From: Gnetum montanum
Lineage: Eukaryota > Streptophyta > Gnetopsida > Gnetales > Gnetaceae
NCBI GenBank assembly: GCA_015680685.1
Contig: MNCI01015515.1
Location: 122,076 to 186,075 of the forward strand
Length of the DNA: 64,000 bases
Reading direction: 5' to 3'
Every line of letters begins with the position of its first letter. Position 1 is the stretch's first letter. This document shows positions 1-10,661 of this stretch, piece by piece. Below the pieces are notes generated by a model, which saw only the letters and a program-made list of their open reading frames with translations, did no database searches and was not told the DNA's origin. The position numbers and the translations under genes are program-made.

Positions 1-900
1 CTACCAATGTGATGGGGGAATGACTGCTAGAATGGAGGGTCTGCAATAATGGATTTAACCCTTGGAACCCTTCTACATATGGGGAATTGATTTTATGGGG
101 CCTATTACACCAATGTTCAATGGAAAAGCCTACATTGTTGTTACTGTTGACTATTTCACAAAGTGGATAGAAGCAGATGCTGTTACGGACTGGACATCAT
201 CTACTGCTGCACAATTTGCTCAACAATAAATTGTAAACAAGTTTGGTGTGCCTCATGCACTTATTTTAGACAATGGTACACATTTTATAGGTGCAACTTT
301 TCAAAAGTTGATGCAACACTTAGGAGTTGAACACAAGCTAACTACACCATATCATCCTCAAGTGAATGGTCAAGATGAAGTCACCAATAGGGAGATCACA
401 AAAATATTGACACGAACCATTAGCAAATATAGGCGAGATTGAAGCACCAAACTCAATGATGCTCTTTGGGCATACCACTCCACATGGAAACTCCCTATAG
501 ACTACTCTCCCAATTAGTGTACAGTAAACTTCCAACACTTCCTATCCAAGCAAAGCTTCATACATTGTCCATAACATGTGACCTTATCCTTGACCTCAAT
601 CTAGCACAAAAAGAAGAGTTAATCAACCTTAACCTGCTAAATGAGAACTGATTAGCCGCCATGTCATCTAACGAATTGCATAAGGCCTTTAATAAAGAAG
701 TTCATGACCTAAGAATTAGAAAATTTAAATACCAACCAAGACATAAAGTTCTCTATTGGAATCCCACACATGTGCCACAACGAACTAAATTTCAAACGTT
801 GTGGAAAGGATCTTATATTATTCATGAAACTTTTTCTTCAAGGGCCATGAATATCTATAAACCTGAAAGCCCAAATAAGAAATTATTAGTCAACATCTAG
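1..900 (+). pseudogene. E0 integrase, C-terminal two thirds, degraded
   Basis: Retroviral-type integrase, which would join element DNA to the host genome. The catalytic triad is visible: Asp in WGIDFMGP near 91-114, Asp in LDNGTHF with its codon at 269-271, and Glu in NGQDEVTN, 35 residues after the second Asp (DD35E). The open stretch 248-442 covers the core. The C-terminal half continues in shifted frames to about 900, with a GPF-like KFQTLWKGSY block near 796-825. Stop codons and at least two frameshifts make it non-functional, although the triad itself survives, unlike in P2. Neighbour: the spacer begins directly after it. Confidence 0.9.
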
Positions 901-2897
901 CAAACCAAACCCTTCCATGAGCCTTAAACAGCCAATACTAATACTACCTCTATTGGTGGACAACCCTGCTCCTTATTTTGGATCACCTCCTTCCAACTCA
1001 ATTGTGGGGGAGATGGCCACCAATGCTAACTATTCTCAGCCCTCAGTTCCTTTTATATTTTTATTTTACAATTTTTCAGTTTTACTTGTTTCTTATTTTA
1101 CACCATCGTTAACATGTTTACTATTTCCTTGTTTGATTATTTTCACTCATCACATAATAACTGCTCATGATGGTGGGTTAGCCTATAATGGTGTTGATTG
1201 CTAATTTTTAGTTTTTACCTTTAACTTTTAATGTTGATGCTAAGATATGTTTTCTTTTGATAAAAGAGGCAATGAGTCCATGTCACCCATTTATCCATGT
1301 AACTCTATGGTCTCCTTTGTTTTGAAAATGCACTATCCATTTTTCTAAGTAAACCTATTAATGGATTGGTGGCTTAGTACTCTTCGAACTGAGGAAAGAT
1401 TCAAATGAAAGGAGAAGGGTGTGACCTCAAATGGATTCGATGGATTTGTGCTAGCTATTCTCTTAGATACTTCGATGTTTTTCATAAAGTCTTCTACCAT
1501 TCTGCTATCAACCAATATATCAAAAAGTTGTTCGAATCAAATAAGTCTTTGCATGGTGTGGTTCTCACAAAAAAAAAACAAACATAGGTGAGAATTCAAA
1601 GCACATCCCTTAAACATAATAAAAGAAACATGGGCTACAAGCACTAGTTATGGCACTGGAAAGACATGTTACCCATGCTCAAAGGTTCCCTCTAACTAAG
1701 GCCCTTTCTCGCTTCCTACTCTTCTGTTCTTTTCTTGTTGGAATGGTAGTTGCTTTGTAGAAGCATTCTTGCTACTTCAGGAGGATGGATTGGTCAAGTG
1801 TGTTGATGCGAGATCACTAGATGTGGTTAGTTGAATTTGGATTTGGGAGAATTTTATTAAGTCACCTTAACCACATACTACACCAGGGACTTTACACAAC
1901 CTTAATTTTTGGATTCCATTCCATTCTCTCCTCTCTTTCCATATTTCTTTCCACATTCCACCTCATTACCAGTTTTATGATGAGTCTATATCTTGGTTGA
2001 CACATTATTATTCTTTGGTAAACTCTTGAGGGTTAGTTTTTAACTATTGCTTTCAAATGTCATTCCTTAGGCCTATGGACTCTTTGGTTTATGGGTTTGT
2101 CAAGGCATAAAGGACATACACCTACTTTGGGGAGGACTCACTGGCATTCCTTTCCTTTTTGGTGCAATTGTTAAGTTCTTTCCCTTAAACATTTCTACAA
2201 TCCATCATTTCCATTTCACCCCATACATGACATCCAATTTTATTTTATTGGCTTCACCATTGTTATTCCTCTCATCTTTCTTGTTCTTTAAGTTCTCCAT
2301 CCTATCGCTACTAGAGGTTCGCTCTTAGTTGTGGGGGCCTTGTCATAAATTTTTCCATTCTATTACTTGTCTCACCCCTACATGTTGGGTAGTCACCATT
2401 GATAAACCTCTAACCCATTATCTGCCATACCCACAACCTAGCCAATGTGCTTCATAACATGGCAAGGTATCAATCACATTAGATCTTATCTATCCTTGCT
2501 AATTCATGATGGTGTTGTGTGTGCAGATGGTGATCACATGAACAATGGAATGGGATAGGAGGGAGCACTCAGGATGGACTAGAGCTGAAGTAGTTATGCA
2601 AGGAACATGCATCATATGGCCATGAATGAACAATGGTGTGCACATCGGCAGCAATGCACCTCATTTTCTTTCCTCTCTCTCTCTCTCTATTCAAGTTATC
2701 AAATGAGGGCCTAGATGTCATCTATGTACGGTGTCCACCACAATGGGTATGAACACCTATGTTGTAATATGTTTGTCAATCCGTTCACCGGGAACTTAGA
2801 GCTTGTCATCCCATGTCACCATCAGTTGTCATTTAGTCAATAAACCCATACCTTCCCAATATTTTGTAATGAACTCAAGGACAAGTTTTCATTCAGT
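901..2897 (+). other. E0 non-coding spacer between integrase and 3' LTR
   Basis: No coding gene seen. Blocks shared with the other elements, in order: a TGTGGGGGAGATGGCC site at 1003-1017, a T-rich tract to about 1140, a GAAAGACATGTTACCCATGC-like block near 1659-1680, a pyrimidine run at 2674-2688, a TTTGGGGAGGACTCACT block near 2127-2143, a second TTGTGGGGGCC site at 2329-2339, and TGTGCAG/ATGG at 2521-2530, where ORF-bearing copies start their 3' ORF. Here only a few codons follow before a stop. No promoter-like palindromic block is present. Confidence 0.75.
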
Positions 2898-2907
2898 CAT
2901 GGGGGTA
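2898..2907 (+). other. E0 polypurine tract
   Basis: CATGGGGGTA directly before the LTR start TGATGAG. This is the expected primer site for plus-strand DNA synthesis; the same sequence adjoins the 3' LTR in P1, P2, M2 and M3. Confidence 0.8.
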
Positions 2908-3755
2908 TGATGAGCCGCGATATCAGGACCGTGATATCGGACACCCGATATCAGGTCCATGATATTAGAGCTTGCCAAGTGATATTGGACATCTGATATC
3001 GGAACCTGTCTCATTACCTATAAATAAGAGGCAAGAACACTTAGTTTTGGCAATTAGTTCTTAGTACCTTACCCGAGCTCTTGCAGTTTTCCCTTTTCAG
3101 AGTTAGAATTATTTTTGAGTACCCGTAGTAGGAGTCATAAAGTAAATAGATCTTTATTCGAGCATTGTGTACTTGAGCACACCTTGTGTCCAGAAATAAA
3201 GATGAACTTTGTGATAAACCTTGTAGCATTTAGAATAGCTTATTTATTGCATTTAATGTTATTTACAATTCTTCAATCCTTTTATTAGTTAATTAATGTT
3301 GTTTTTATTGATTTGTTAATTTTTACAAGTAAGCACACTTAGTATAACCACTTTGAGCATACGTGGAACACTTGGTAACCCAGTAATGATTAGCATTTGG
3401 TAATCCCAATAGTGTTACATTGGTTCAAGATGTGTATGGCAAGTGGGAATAGATGCTGGTGTTAGGACTAGTTAGGGCATAGTTGATTAGTTAAATTAAA
3501 CTAGTTACTTAATTATTTCATTTCTCCATTTTAAGCACTAGGAACATAAAACATAAAAAACCATAAAAATCACATACCTCAAGTTTACTTAACCATACAA
3601 TCGTGTCATACAAGTAAGCTTGGAAAGACAACAATTGCCTAACCCATCCTTGTTTGATAAAGGTGCATAAGCACTTAGTCCTTGGAATTCGACCGAATCA
3701 TGCGTGAATGCTCGTATTCATACGATTGAGCGTAGGGGTACCTCACCGCTCATCA
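2908..3755 (+). repeat. E0 3' LTR
   Basis: 848 bp, bounded by TGATGAG and CTCATCA. U3 carries five GATATC or near copies at 2918-3002, then a TATA box (CTATAAATAAGAGG) near 3018-3031. Downstream is AATAAAGATGAAC near 3196, a likely poly(A) signal. The LTR 3' end GTAGGGGTACCTCA is shared with P1, M2 and M3. Confidence 0.9.
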
Positions 3756-3992
3756 ACCATCCTATGTTAATCTTATTTCTTATATCTTTATCAATTTCAC
3801 CATCTAATTGGAACATTAATCTTGGTAGTGGAATTACTTGTAGTGACAAACCTGTTGGCATTGGGTTGTCACTTCTATTTCACCATTATTTATGTTATTA
3901 TTGAAAATGCATTCTATATATTCTATCTTACTTCTACTAATTTTTAAGTCTTTTAGTTCTAGAACATATCTCCATTTCTTTAGCTTAGAAGT
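3756..3992 (-). pseudogene. RTE-type LINE fragment, C-terminal side of reverse transcriptase
   Basis: On the minus strand, from 3992 down, a frame resembles the part of plant RTE-type LINE proteins after the RT core. It reads LKISRSKIEYIEC near 3945-3905 (family: GFRLSRTKTEYMEC) and FQLDGEIDKDIRNK near 3800-3762 (family: DGEIDEDV.HRI..GW). It stops at the edge of the E0 LTR, and on the other side at the truncated LTR at 3993. It corresponds to about 54750-54920 in the longer LINE copy. It is probably one end of the LINE into which the M1/E0 cluster inserted. Confidence 0.65.
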
Positions 3993-4609
3993 TGATGAGC
4001 AACGAGGTACCCCTACACCAAACCATATGAATCACAAGCATTCATGCAAGATTCAATCGAATTCTGTGGATGGGACTAGTTGTGCATCTAGATCATTATG
4101 CCTTGATCATAGTTTGCTATCTTTCCACTTGGACTAGTGGTAGCTTTGTGACGTATGGTTTAGTCCAAAGTGAGGCATATGATGATTAATGTCGTCTGTT
4201 CCTAAGTTACTCCTAATGATAATAAAGAGATTAATTAATTAAGCTAATTAATGGTGGAAAGTAAAATCTAAACTAGCCTACATGCAATGAGTATCTGTCC
4301 CTAACCGTCCACACACACCTTGGACTTTGCATAACTACTATTGGAATTACCAAGCATACATCACTGGGCATACCAAATGATACACTGCTGGGCTACCAAG
4401 TAATTACACTTAAGTGCTTGCAATTAGTCGTACTCATTTTTCTTAATGGCAAGAATAATAAAGAATAATAAATGAAAACATTAACTAAGGAAAACAGTAA
4501 ACATTTAAGCAATTAAAAGCAATAATAAATCTAAGTGGATGTTGTAATGATGAAAATAATCTCAATCTTTATTGCTGGTCATGTAATATGTCCAAGTACG
4601 TTACACTCA
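3993..4609 (-). repeat. Truncated Athila-type LTR, minus orientation
   Basis: Begins TGATGAGCAACGAGGTACCCC, the reverse complement of the LTR 3' end, and runs through R/U5 to the poly(A)-signal region (CTTTATTGCTGGTCATG near 4566-4582) and ACGTTACACTCA. It stops at 4609 where the next repeat starts, so U3 is missing. It could be the remains of M1's own 3' LTR or of another element. Its end sequence differs from the M1 LTR at 37009, which favours another element. Confidence 0.75.
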
Positions 4610-5739
4610 TGGATTGACCTCCATTGTGATGCATTAGTGAGGCTCCTGTCTCAAGCCTCATCCTGAGAGTGGGAGAGCATAAGTGTGTTCATTCCTACAA
4701 CTAGTACATGGCATATGTGTGTTTGTCCCTATAGCCAGACCTTTAGAAGGCTAGTGGTTGCAAGTCACAGTTCAATGGACCTTAGTACTAGTTGGGTAAA
4801 TAAAAGACTAATAAAATACCTGCAAGCAATGATTGGTTATGAGTACTCATAGTAACTTTTCACATGCCACACTAAGTGTGGACATGCTAGCCACCACATA
4901 GGCTACATATGTGATAGTATTGTTTTGTGAGTCATAGTATTGGTAATATATATATTATGATTAATTTATAATTGTGTGATCCATGTGTTGTTTGATAGTA
5001 TGGAGTGGATATGATGGCATGGGTATGATAGTAGAGATGCATGTGATGTGGTGTAATGGATATATGATTGATTATGTTAGACAGTGGATTTATCTATGAT
5101 TGTTTTTAGTCATTTATTCTCTTTGATAATGATTATGCTTGTGTTATGTGCAATATGGTGTATACATGTGTTTCTTTAAGCATGCTTAAGACTAATAGTT
5201 GATGCAAGTTGCCTTATACCCCATTTCTCTCCTCTAGTGTAACACTTGTTGATCATCTAGTAGGGGAAGTGTAAAGGCTTGCCACTTAGTTTTATAGTGA
5301 CTTTATTTAGTTACAAGTAGAAACCACATGAGCATAAATGAGGACTAAGAGAGAAAGTAGAGGAGGGAAAAATATTCAGGTATTTCTTAATGTATATTTC
5401 CATGTATAATTGTGTGGACTACTTATATTTGTATGAAAATCTATGTCCTCTTATATATATGATGACGATGTTTATTTGTTTTTGTATCTTATGAGAGTAG
5501 TGCATATTTTTGATTTATGTAGAGACATGCAGTTTTATAAATTGAAATTTATGTTTAGTATTTGATTTGGCATGGATTTTTGTGTAGTTTGACCTTCCAT
5601 AATATATATATTGAGTAACTTTTTGTTAATATATTTCTATACATCATTAGTTTTAGTTTATCATGCTTCTATTGTTTTATTACTAGTGATCCTGGGCATC
5701 ACCTTGTCCTAGCTAGGTGTAGTAGGATAGGGTGTTACA
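4610..5739 (-). repeat. Probable LTR of a Tekay/Del-type chromovirus
   Basis: About 1.13 kb with no coding sequence. On the minus strand it starts TGTAACACCCTATCC and contains CTAGCTAGGACAAGGTGATGCCCAGGATCAC in two pieces, typical of the 5' end of Tekay-type chromovirus LTRs, and it ends in CA at 4610. TG...CA termini are present. Flanking 5-mers (ACTCA and TCAAG) do not match. The left flank is an Athila LTR and the right flank is M1 3' ORF sequence, so the junction is rearranged. The family call is from memory of LTR starts. Confidence 0.5.
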
Positions 5740-5821
5740 TCAAGTTGGCCTAGAAATTCCACATTGGGATGATACTTCCTCTAACAACATAGGTGATAAT
5801 TCTATTTAGCCTTTTCATTGA
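5740..5821 (-). pseudogene. M1 3' ORF, internal fragment left of P1
   Basis: Minus-strand translation reads KRLNRIITYVVRGS and then a few residues, matching KGLNRLSTYATRGS of P3 and equivalent segments of P1 and M3. It directly continues the frame that ends at 14352 on the other side of P1, which shows the P1 insertion point. The rest of the ORF, including the coiled coils, is missing beyond 5740, where the chromovirus LTR lies. Confidence 0.8.
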
Positions 5822-6609
5822 TGATGAGTCGCATTTTGTGTCGACAGCAATAATTCTATCACAACCTATCTCCTCATCTATAAATAAGAGGTAGACAGAT
5901 GTGGGGAGAAAGTTTTGAAGTCATTTTAAAATTAGTTTTTAGTTTAAGTGTTTTAATTTCTTTCTCTCCATTTTCCTCTCCGGGTATGCCCGCAGTGTGG
6001 TGATTATAATTGTACAACATCCTTATTCGAGTGTGACGTACTTGGACATACACATGACCGAAAATAAAGATCGAGATTACTTCATCATTGTAGCATTCAC
6101 TTAGCTTAATTATTTAATTAATTATTATTTACTGCTTTCCTAGTTAATATCTCTCACCCTTAAACTCCTGTTAAACGTGAAATGAGTACGACTTGATTAC
6201 GAGCATTTAAGTGTGACTACTTGGTAACCCAGTAGCATACTTAGGATCTGTGCTTGGTAATCCTAGTGGTAGTCATGCACGAAGTCCAAGATGTGTATAG
6301 ATAATCAAGGAATGGATGCTCATCGCACTTAGGCTAGCTAGATTCTCTCTCACTCTTTCTCTCTTAGCTTAATATTATTTTCCATTATCTTCAAGAGTAG
6401 CATTAGGTTAGAAACCACATCATACACCTCACTCTGGACTAAACCATACATGACAAAGCTAATACTAGTCCATGTAGGAAGAGAGTGAACTGCGACCTAA
6501 GGCTAATTTTCTAAATACCACAACTAGCCTGTCTATGAAGTTCGACCAGATCATGCTTGAAACGCTCGTATTCGTATGGTTGAGTGTAGGGGTACCTCAC
6601 TACTCAGCA
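5822..6609 (+). repeat. P1 5' LTR
   Basis: 788 bp, TGATGAG at the start; the end is CTCAGCA, mutated from CTCATCA. TATA box CTATAAATAAGAGG near 5879-5892, AATAAAGATCGAG near 6063. The U3 palindromes seen in the 3' LTR are eroded here (ATAATTCTATCAC in place of GATATC repeats). Confidence 0.92.
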
Positions 6610-6610
6610 T

Positions 6611-6628
6611 TGGAACCATTGCCGGGGA
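6611..6628 (+). other. P1 primer-binding site (tRNA-Asp)
   Basis: TGGAACCATTGCCGGGGA, one base after the LTR, differs at two positions from the complement of the plant tRNA-Asp 3' end (TGGCGCCGTTGCCGGGGA). tRNA-Asp priming is typical of Athila-type elements. It is the best preserved primer site in the window. Confidence 0.88.
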
Positions 6629-6749
6629 CAGTGCTAGTTATCTAGATTAGTTATATCATACAAGGTCGCTATATAGAAATTAATGATATATCCTTAGAAA
6701 GAGATAATTATAAAAAGTCACATACGACTTTACACAAAGCTTCACAATC

Positions 6750-8716
6750 ATGCCTCTTCTACAAGACCACTATAATAATGCCATACCTAGTGAGGCAGTT
6801 CATTGGATAACCAACGAACTATATGAAAATGAAGATTGGAGTACACAACCTGAGGTGGGGGTTTCTTATAAACATCAATGAAAGCAACGTCATCCCAATG
6901 CACGAAAGCAACCCCTACTGGCCACTACAAGCCTAACACAAATACAAGAGGCTGTTCGAATCTCCTGTAGGCATCGTAAAGAGAGCCACCTACCCAGGCT
7001 AGATTTAAACAACTTTCCTACTTTTTTAGGAGGCTATGACCTAGATCCGCATCAACATTTACAAGCCTTCTACGATGCCTGTGCATGGAACAACATTGAT
7101 AATGGTTGGAAAAAACTCAAGCTCTTTCCTATGACACTCATTGGCCAAAAAAAATTATGGTATAGATCATTAAAACCAAATTCAATATGACATTGGCCAA
7201 CAATGGTAGAACTCTTTAATGAAAAATATCAAACCTATGCAAGAGTTTCAGCCTTGAGGAAACAGATCCAAGAGTGGAAAAAAGCATAACATGAACCCTT
7301 GGACATGGCCTTAGAAAGATATTATGCACTGTTAAACAACTATTCAGGCCATGGGTTCTTCGAGGAAAGGGTAATGTATCATGTCATTGATGGGCTTCGT
7401 GATGAAACAAGAAGACCCTAGGGATGTATGCCCAAGGTCAACTATACAAACTATGAACCCATCAACTCCAAGAGCTTATTAAGTGGGTAGCAAAAGAAGA
7501 AGGAGAAATGGCTAGATGGGAGAGTGTTGAAAAACATCAATAGGACCAAAATCTCAACTTAACAAAGGTCCATGAGCATAAAAAGGAGAAATCAACCTAT
7601 CGCAAGGAGGAAGAACCATCTTTGCCAGTACAACAATCATTAGAGGAAGTCAAGGAAAAGATCAATAAGATTTTGGAATGGACACATAAAAAGTGTGGAG
7701 AATTTATTAATATTATTGAAGATAGAGTTTTGAAAACTCATGAAGTAGGACCAAATATCATTAGACATTCAGAAAGAAGGAATTAAGGAAATAAGTGCTC
7801 AACTACTAATCATACATATGAATGCAACATCTGCTTGTACGATCATCCCAAGGGCCAATGCCCAATCTTGTTACATTTATATGAGCATTGGGAAAGCATG
7901 TTACATCCAGAGTTTGTATAGAGATACTATGTTTGATCATAGTGGAAACAATCCCAGTCATGGGGGAATCCACCCCTAAATTAGAGACACCCTTCGTAAC
8001 GTCGAAACCCAAGCACTTATCTTGTTCAACACCTTGTTTCTTCAATTGGGCAAAAATACTCTATCTCACCACCTTACCATTCTCCTCAATACTATCAGCC
8101 CATGTCCTCAACACAACCATCACCTTGTGCACCTTACACTTCTCCTAATTTTCAACATGCTCATCCTTTCCCTCCTTCTACATTGCCACCAACTGTTCCT
8201 AAGGTGTTTACACCACAACAACAACCCACAAACGCTACTTGTGCTACTTTTTCCAATAGTAGTGAGAGACCTCAGCAACATCGAAGATGTCCCTTCTTTA
8301 GAAATGACCCTAGGAAGGGACAACACAATTCCAAGGTCACTGCATCCTCCGACTCAGCATAAGTCCAACACTATGGTGCACCCTTATCTTCGAACCCAAT
8401 GCCTCATGTCACTTCATCAGGGCCACCAACTAACACTCCAACAACCATACAGCCCAATGAACACAGTCATGGAAAGGCAACATCCTGATCCTTGCATACC
8501 ATCCAACGGTCCCAAATATCATAGTGGGTCAACTCGTTATCCGGGAACTACATCGTATAAATTTCCCCACTATGCTTACTATAATCAGGTGTGTGAACCC
8601 CGAAGGGGTAAGTATGGCCAAGTTCCAATATTTCCAACATGCAAGGATCCTCATATTTCATTTATTAATCATTGCCATGCTCAACTATTTAGTTATGGAG
8701 GGTATCCCCCATTCTA
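6750..8716 (+). pseudogene. P1 gag with proline-rich tail, no protease
   Basis: Capsid/nucleocapsid precursor. ATG at 6750 follows the leader. The capsid core contains GGYDLDPHQHLQAF, NIDNGWKKLKLFP and LWYRSLKP (about 7030-7180), typical of the retrotransposon Gag domain. A zinc knuckle CNICLYDHPKGQC (CX2CX3HX4C) is at 7823-7861. It continues as a proline-rich region with CPFFRNDPRKGQH and ends with FSYGGYPPF and a stop at 8716. Compared with M2, P2 and P3 it lacks the HQDEQL.W-type N-terminal segment, as does M3. Frameshifts and stops interrupt it. Where other copies enter protease, this one runs into the tail. Confidence 0.85.
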
Positions 8717-10125
8717 AATAACAATAAGGGTTAATAAATATTTTTCATTTTCTTTGATTTTACAACTTTTTGTTTTCCAATTTTTCATTTTTGAATTTCT
8801 TGTTTTATCTTTCTATCTTTTTGTCTTTTTGTATTTTTTACATTTTTTATAAGTAATCTCATCTATGAATAAAACACTCGTGTGGCTTGTTGGTTGAGGT
8901 GTGCTCTATGTTATTGAGTTGCAAGTGGTTGATTATTTAGATAGCGAGCCCATTACACCCCTTTGTCCACTCTACAAATAAGAGGTTCTATTCAAGGGTA
9001 CAGTGATATTCTTGACATTCTTAAAAACTTAAAATTAATTTTTTATTCATTGTACCCAGAATGAAGAAGGATGGACCAAGAGGGAATGGTTAGGATGTGA
9101 CATCAAGGGGATTTGTGGATTCTCTTTGGTGATGTCTGTGGGAGTTATCATGCAATGTGGTTGTACAAAGATCCTTGTAGATCTCACGAAAAATGGGAGT
9201 AAGAGTAATCAAAAGGGAACTCAAAAATCCAATGTTGTTCTAGGGGGTCCCACTGGAAAGACATGCACCCATGCCTGAAGGTTGGTGGCTTCTATGGATT
9301 CAGTATTCAAAAAAAAGAGAATAAAAGAAAAAGAAAAAGAAAAGAAGAAAAACAAAGTGCCACAAAACAAAAATCACTCCTCCCTTGAAAAAAACGCCAA
9401 GTGATCGTACCCCTTGTTGTTTTGGTACTCTCATAGTTGCTCATCATGGGATGAACTAATGCGGTGTCACTAATCAGAGGAATGGACTTGGTCCTAATAT
9501 TGGAATGATGAGTTAATGACATGTTAATCATGCTTCACACACAGGATTCACTGTGCCCTGGGTCAGTTACCTCATGTCCCAATCTCTATAATCCCTGCTA
9601 TCTCCATCTCATCTTGCTTTTCATGTAATTGTAACTTGTATATTGTGTAGCATAGAATTTTTACCTCATTCTAGTGATATTTACATGTGTGTGTTTTGTG
9701 GAATTAGTGTGGATTATGTTTAACCCTTTGAGTGCCCACGGACACTTTTAAGTGTGGTTACGCAAGGGAATTAAAGGTTGGAACCTACTTTGGGGAATAC
9801 CCACTTGTGTAATCTCTTGTAATTCTCACTTATAACATAGCTGACACATACCATTTATTACCCTCAACATAATTTCCAATAGTTTTATTTCCCTTATTAC
9901 TACCCCTTTGAATAATAACATTCCTATGTACCATCACATAGCCTTTTTCTTACCACCGGAGTTTTTATTGATCAGTTACACCATACATAATTATTCGTGC
10001 CTTCGAGACAAATTAATTTATCCTAGAACCTTTTCATATGTGCCACATGTCATTAATTCCCACTTTCCATTATAGAAAAACCTTAAAAAATTGGTTTTTT
10101 CCCTCAAGCCTAGACATCGTTAGGT
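8717..10125 (+). other. P1 spacer after gag
   Basis: Non-coding. Starts with a T-rich tract (8730-8860), then a hairpin (8996-9057), a GGAAAGACATGCACCCATGC block at 9254-9273, a purine run at 9309-9355, and a TACTTTGGGGAATACCCACTT block near 9788-9808. These blocks occur in the same order in M3, M1, P3 and, without the hairpin, in P2 and E0. No credible ORF longer than 75 codons. Confidence 0.75.
8996..9057 (+). other. P1 spacer hairpin
   Basis: GGGTACAGTGA (8996-9006) and TCATTGTACCC (9047-9057) pair over 11 bp with one G-U, enclosing a 40-nt loop containing ATATTCTTGACATTCTT. The corresponding arms in M3 are 15 nt long with changed bases, so the stem is present in both copies. Confidence 0.5.
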
Positions 10126-10186
10126 TGCGATATCAAGTATGTGATGTATCGTACGTGATATTGCATCCCTATAATATATAAATAGC
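10126..10186 (+). promoter_or_regulatory. P1 internal promoter-like block upstream of the 3' ORF
   Basis: GCGATATC, GTGATGTATCGTACGTGATATTGC (in two parts) and TATATAAATAGC (10175-10186). Arrangement and repeat type match the P1 LTR U3 (GATATCACGTACGCGATATC before CTATAAATAAG). The 3' ORF begins 476 bp downstream. It is read here as an internal promoter for the 3' ORF; function is inferred. Confidence 0.6.
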
Positions 10187-10661
10187 GAAGCCCCCCTACA
10201 ACAGTTAGCATTTTTTCACAATTCACGTGGTGGAATTTTCAAATTTTTTCTCTACGACTTGCGATTGAGCGACCCTTGCTTTTCTAACTATATCTCGCTT
10301 GTTGGTACTCCTATTCTAATTTCGTATGAACCTGCTTGAACCCAGAGTGTTTAGCTTAGTCATGGGGGAGGGACATACGCCGAATAGTGCATAAATGTTT
10401 TGGAATTTTTCATCACCCAAAGAACATCATTAAGGGTAATTAATTATAATAATAAGGATACTTGTGCCAAAAGTCATTCGATCCCTAGGTATACTGGGAA
10501 ACTAAAATTGGAAAACCACCTAAGTAATAGGACTCAGTATTACAATCATTTGGGAAACATCACACAGAGATAGAATACAATTGAATTAGTTAAGGCAAGC
10601 AGTAAGGTATAAATTAACTTTGGAAACAACCTTACTATTGCTTGACCTCATGTGATTGCAG

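Larger units (their letters stand above)
1..3755 (+). mobile_element. E0: partial Athila-type Ty3/gypsy element (3' half)
   Basis: The element enters from the left edge inside the integrase and ends with a 3' LTR closing in CTCATCA. Order: integrase, non-coding spacer, polypurine tract, LTR. The long coiled-coil ORF found at this position in P1, P2, P3 and M3 is absent. The spacer matches that of M2 in detail, including a short CAGATGG block at 2524-2530, so E0 and M2 belong to one subfamily without the 3' ORF. The 5' half and the left target duplication lie outside the window. Classification rests on integrase motifs and LTR similarity to P2. Confidence 0.9.

Noticed and set aside
248-442. 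Treating short open frames as host protein-coding genes
   Set aside because: All frames with recognisable content map inside retroelement domains; the rest are short and lack codon or domain support.
2674-2690. CT dinucleotide repeat as a regulatory GA element
   Set aside because: Ordinary short microsatellite; a similar run at 47444 lies in another spacer but not at a consistent place.
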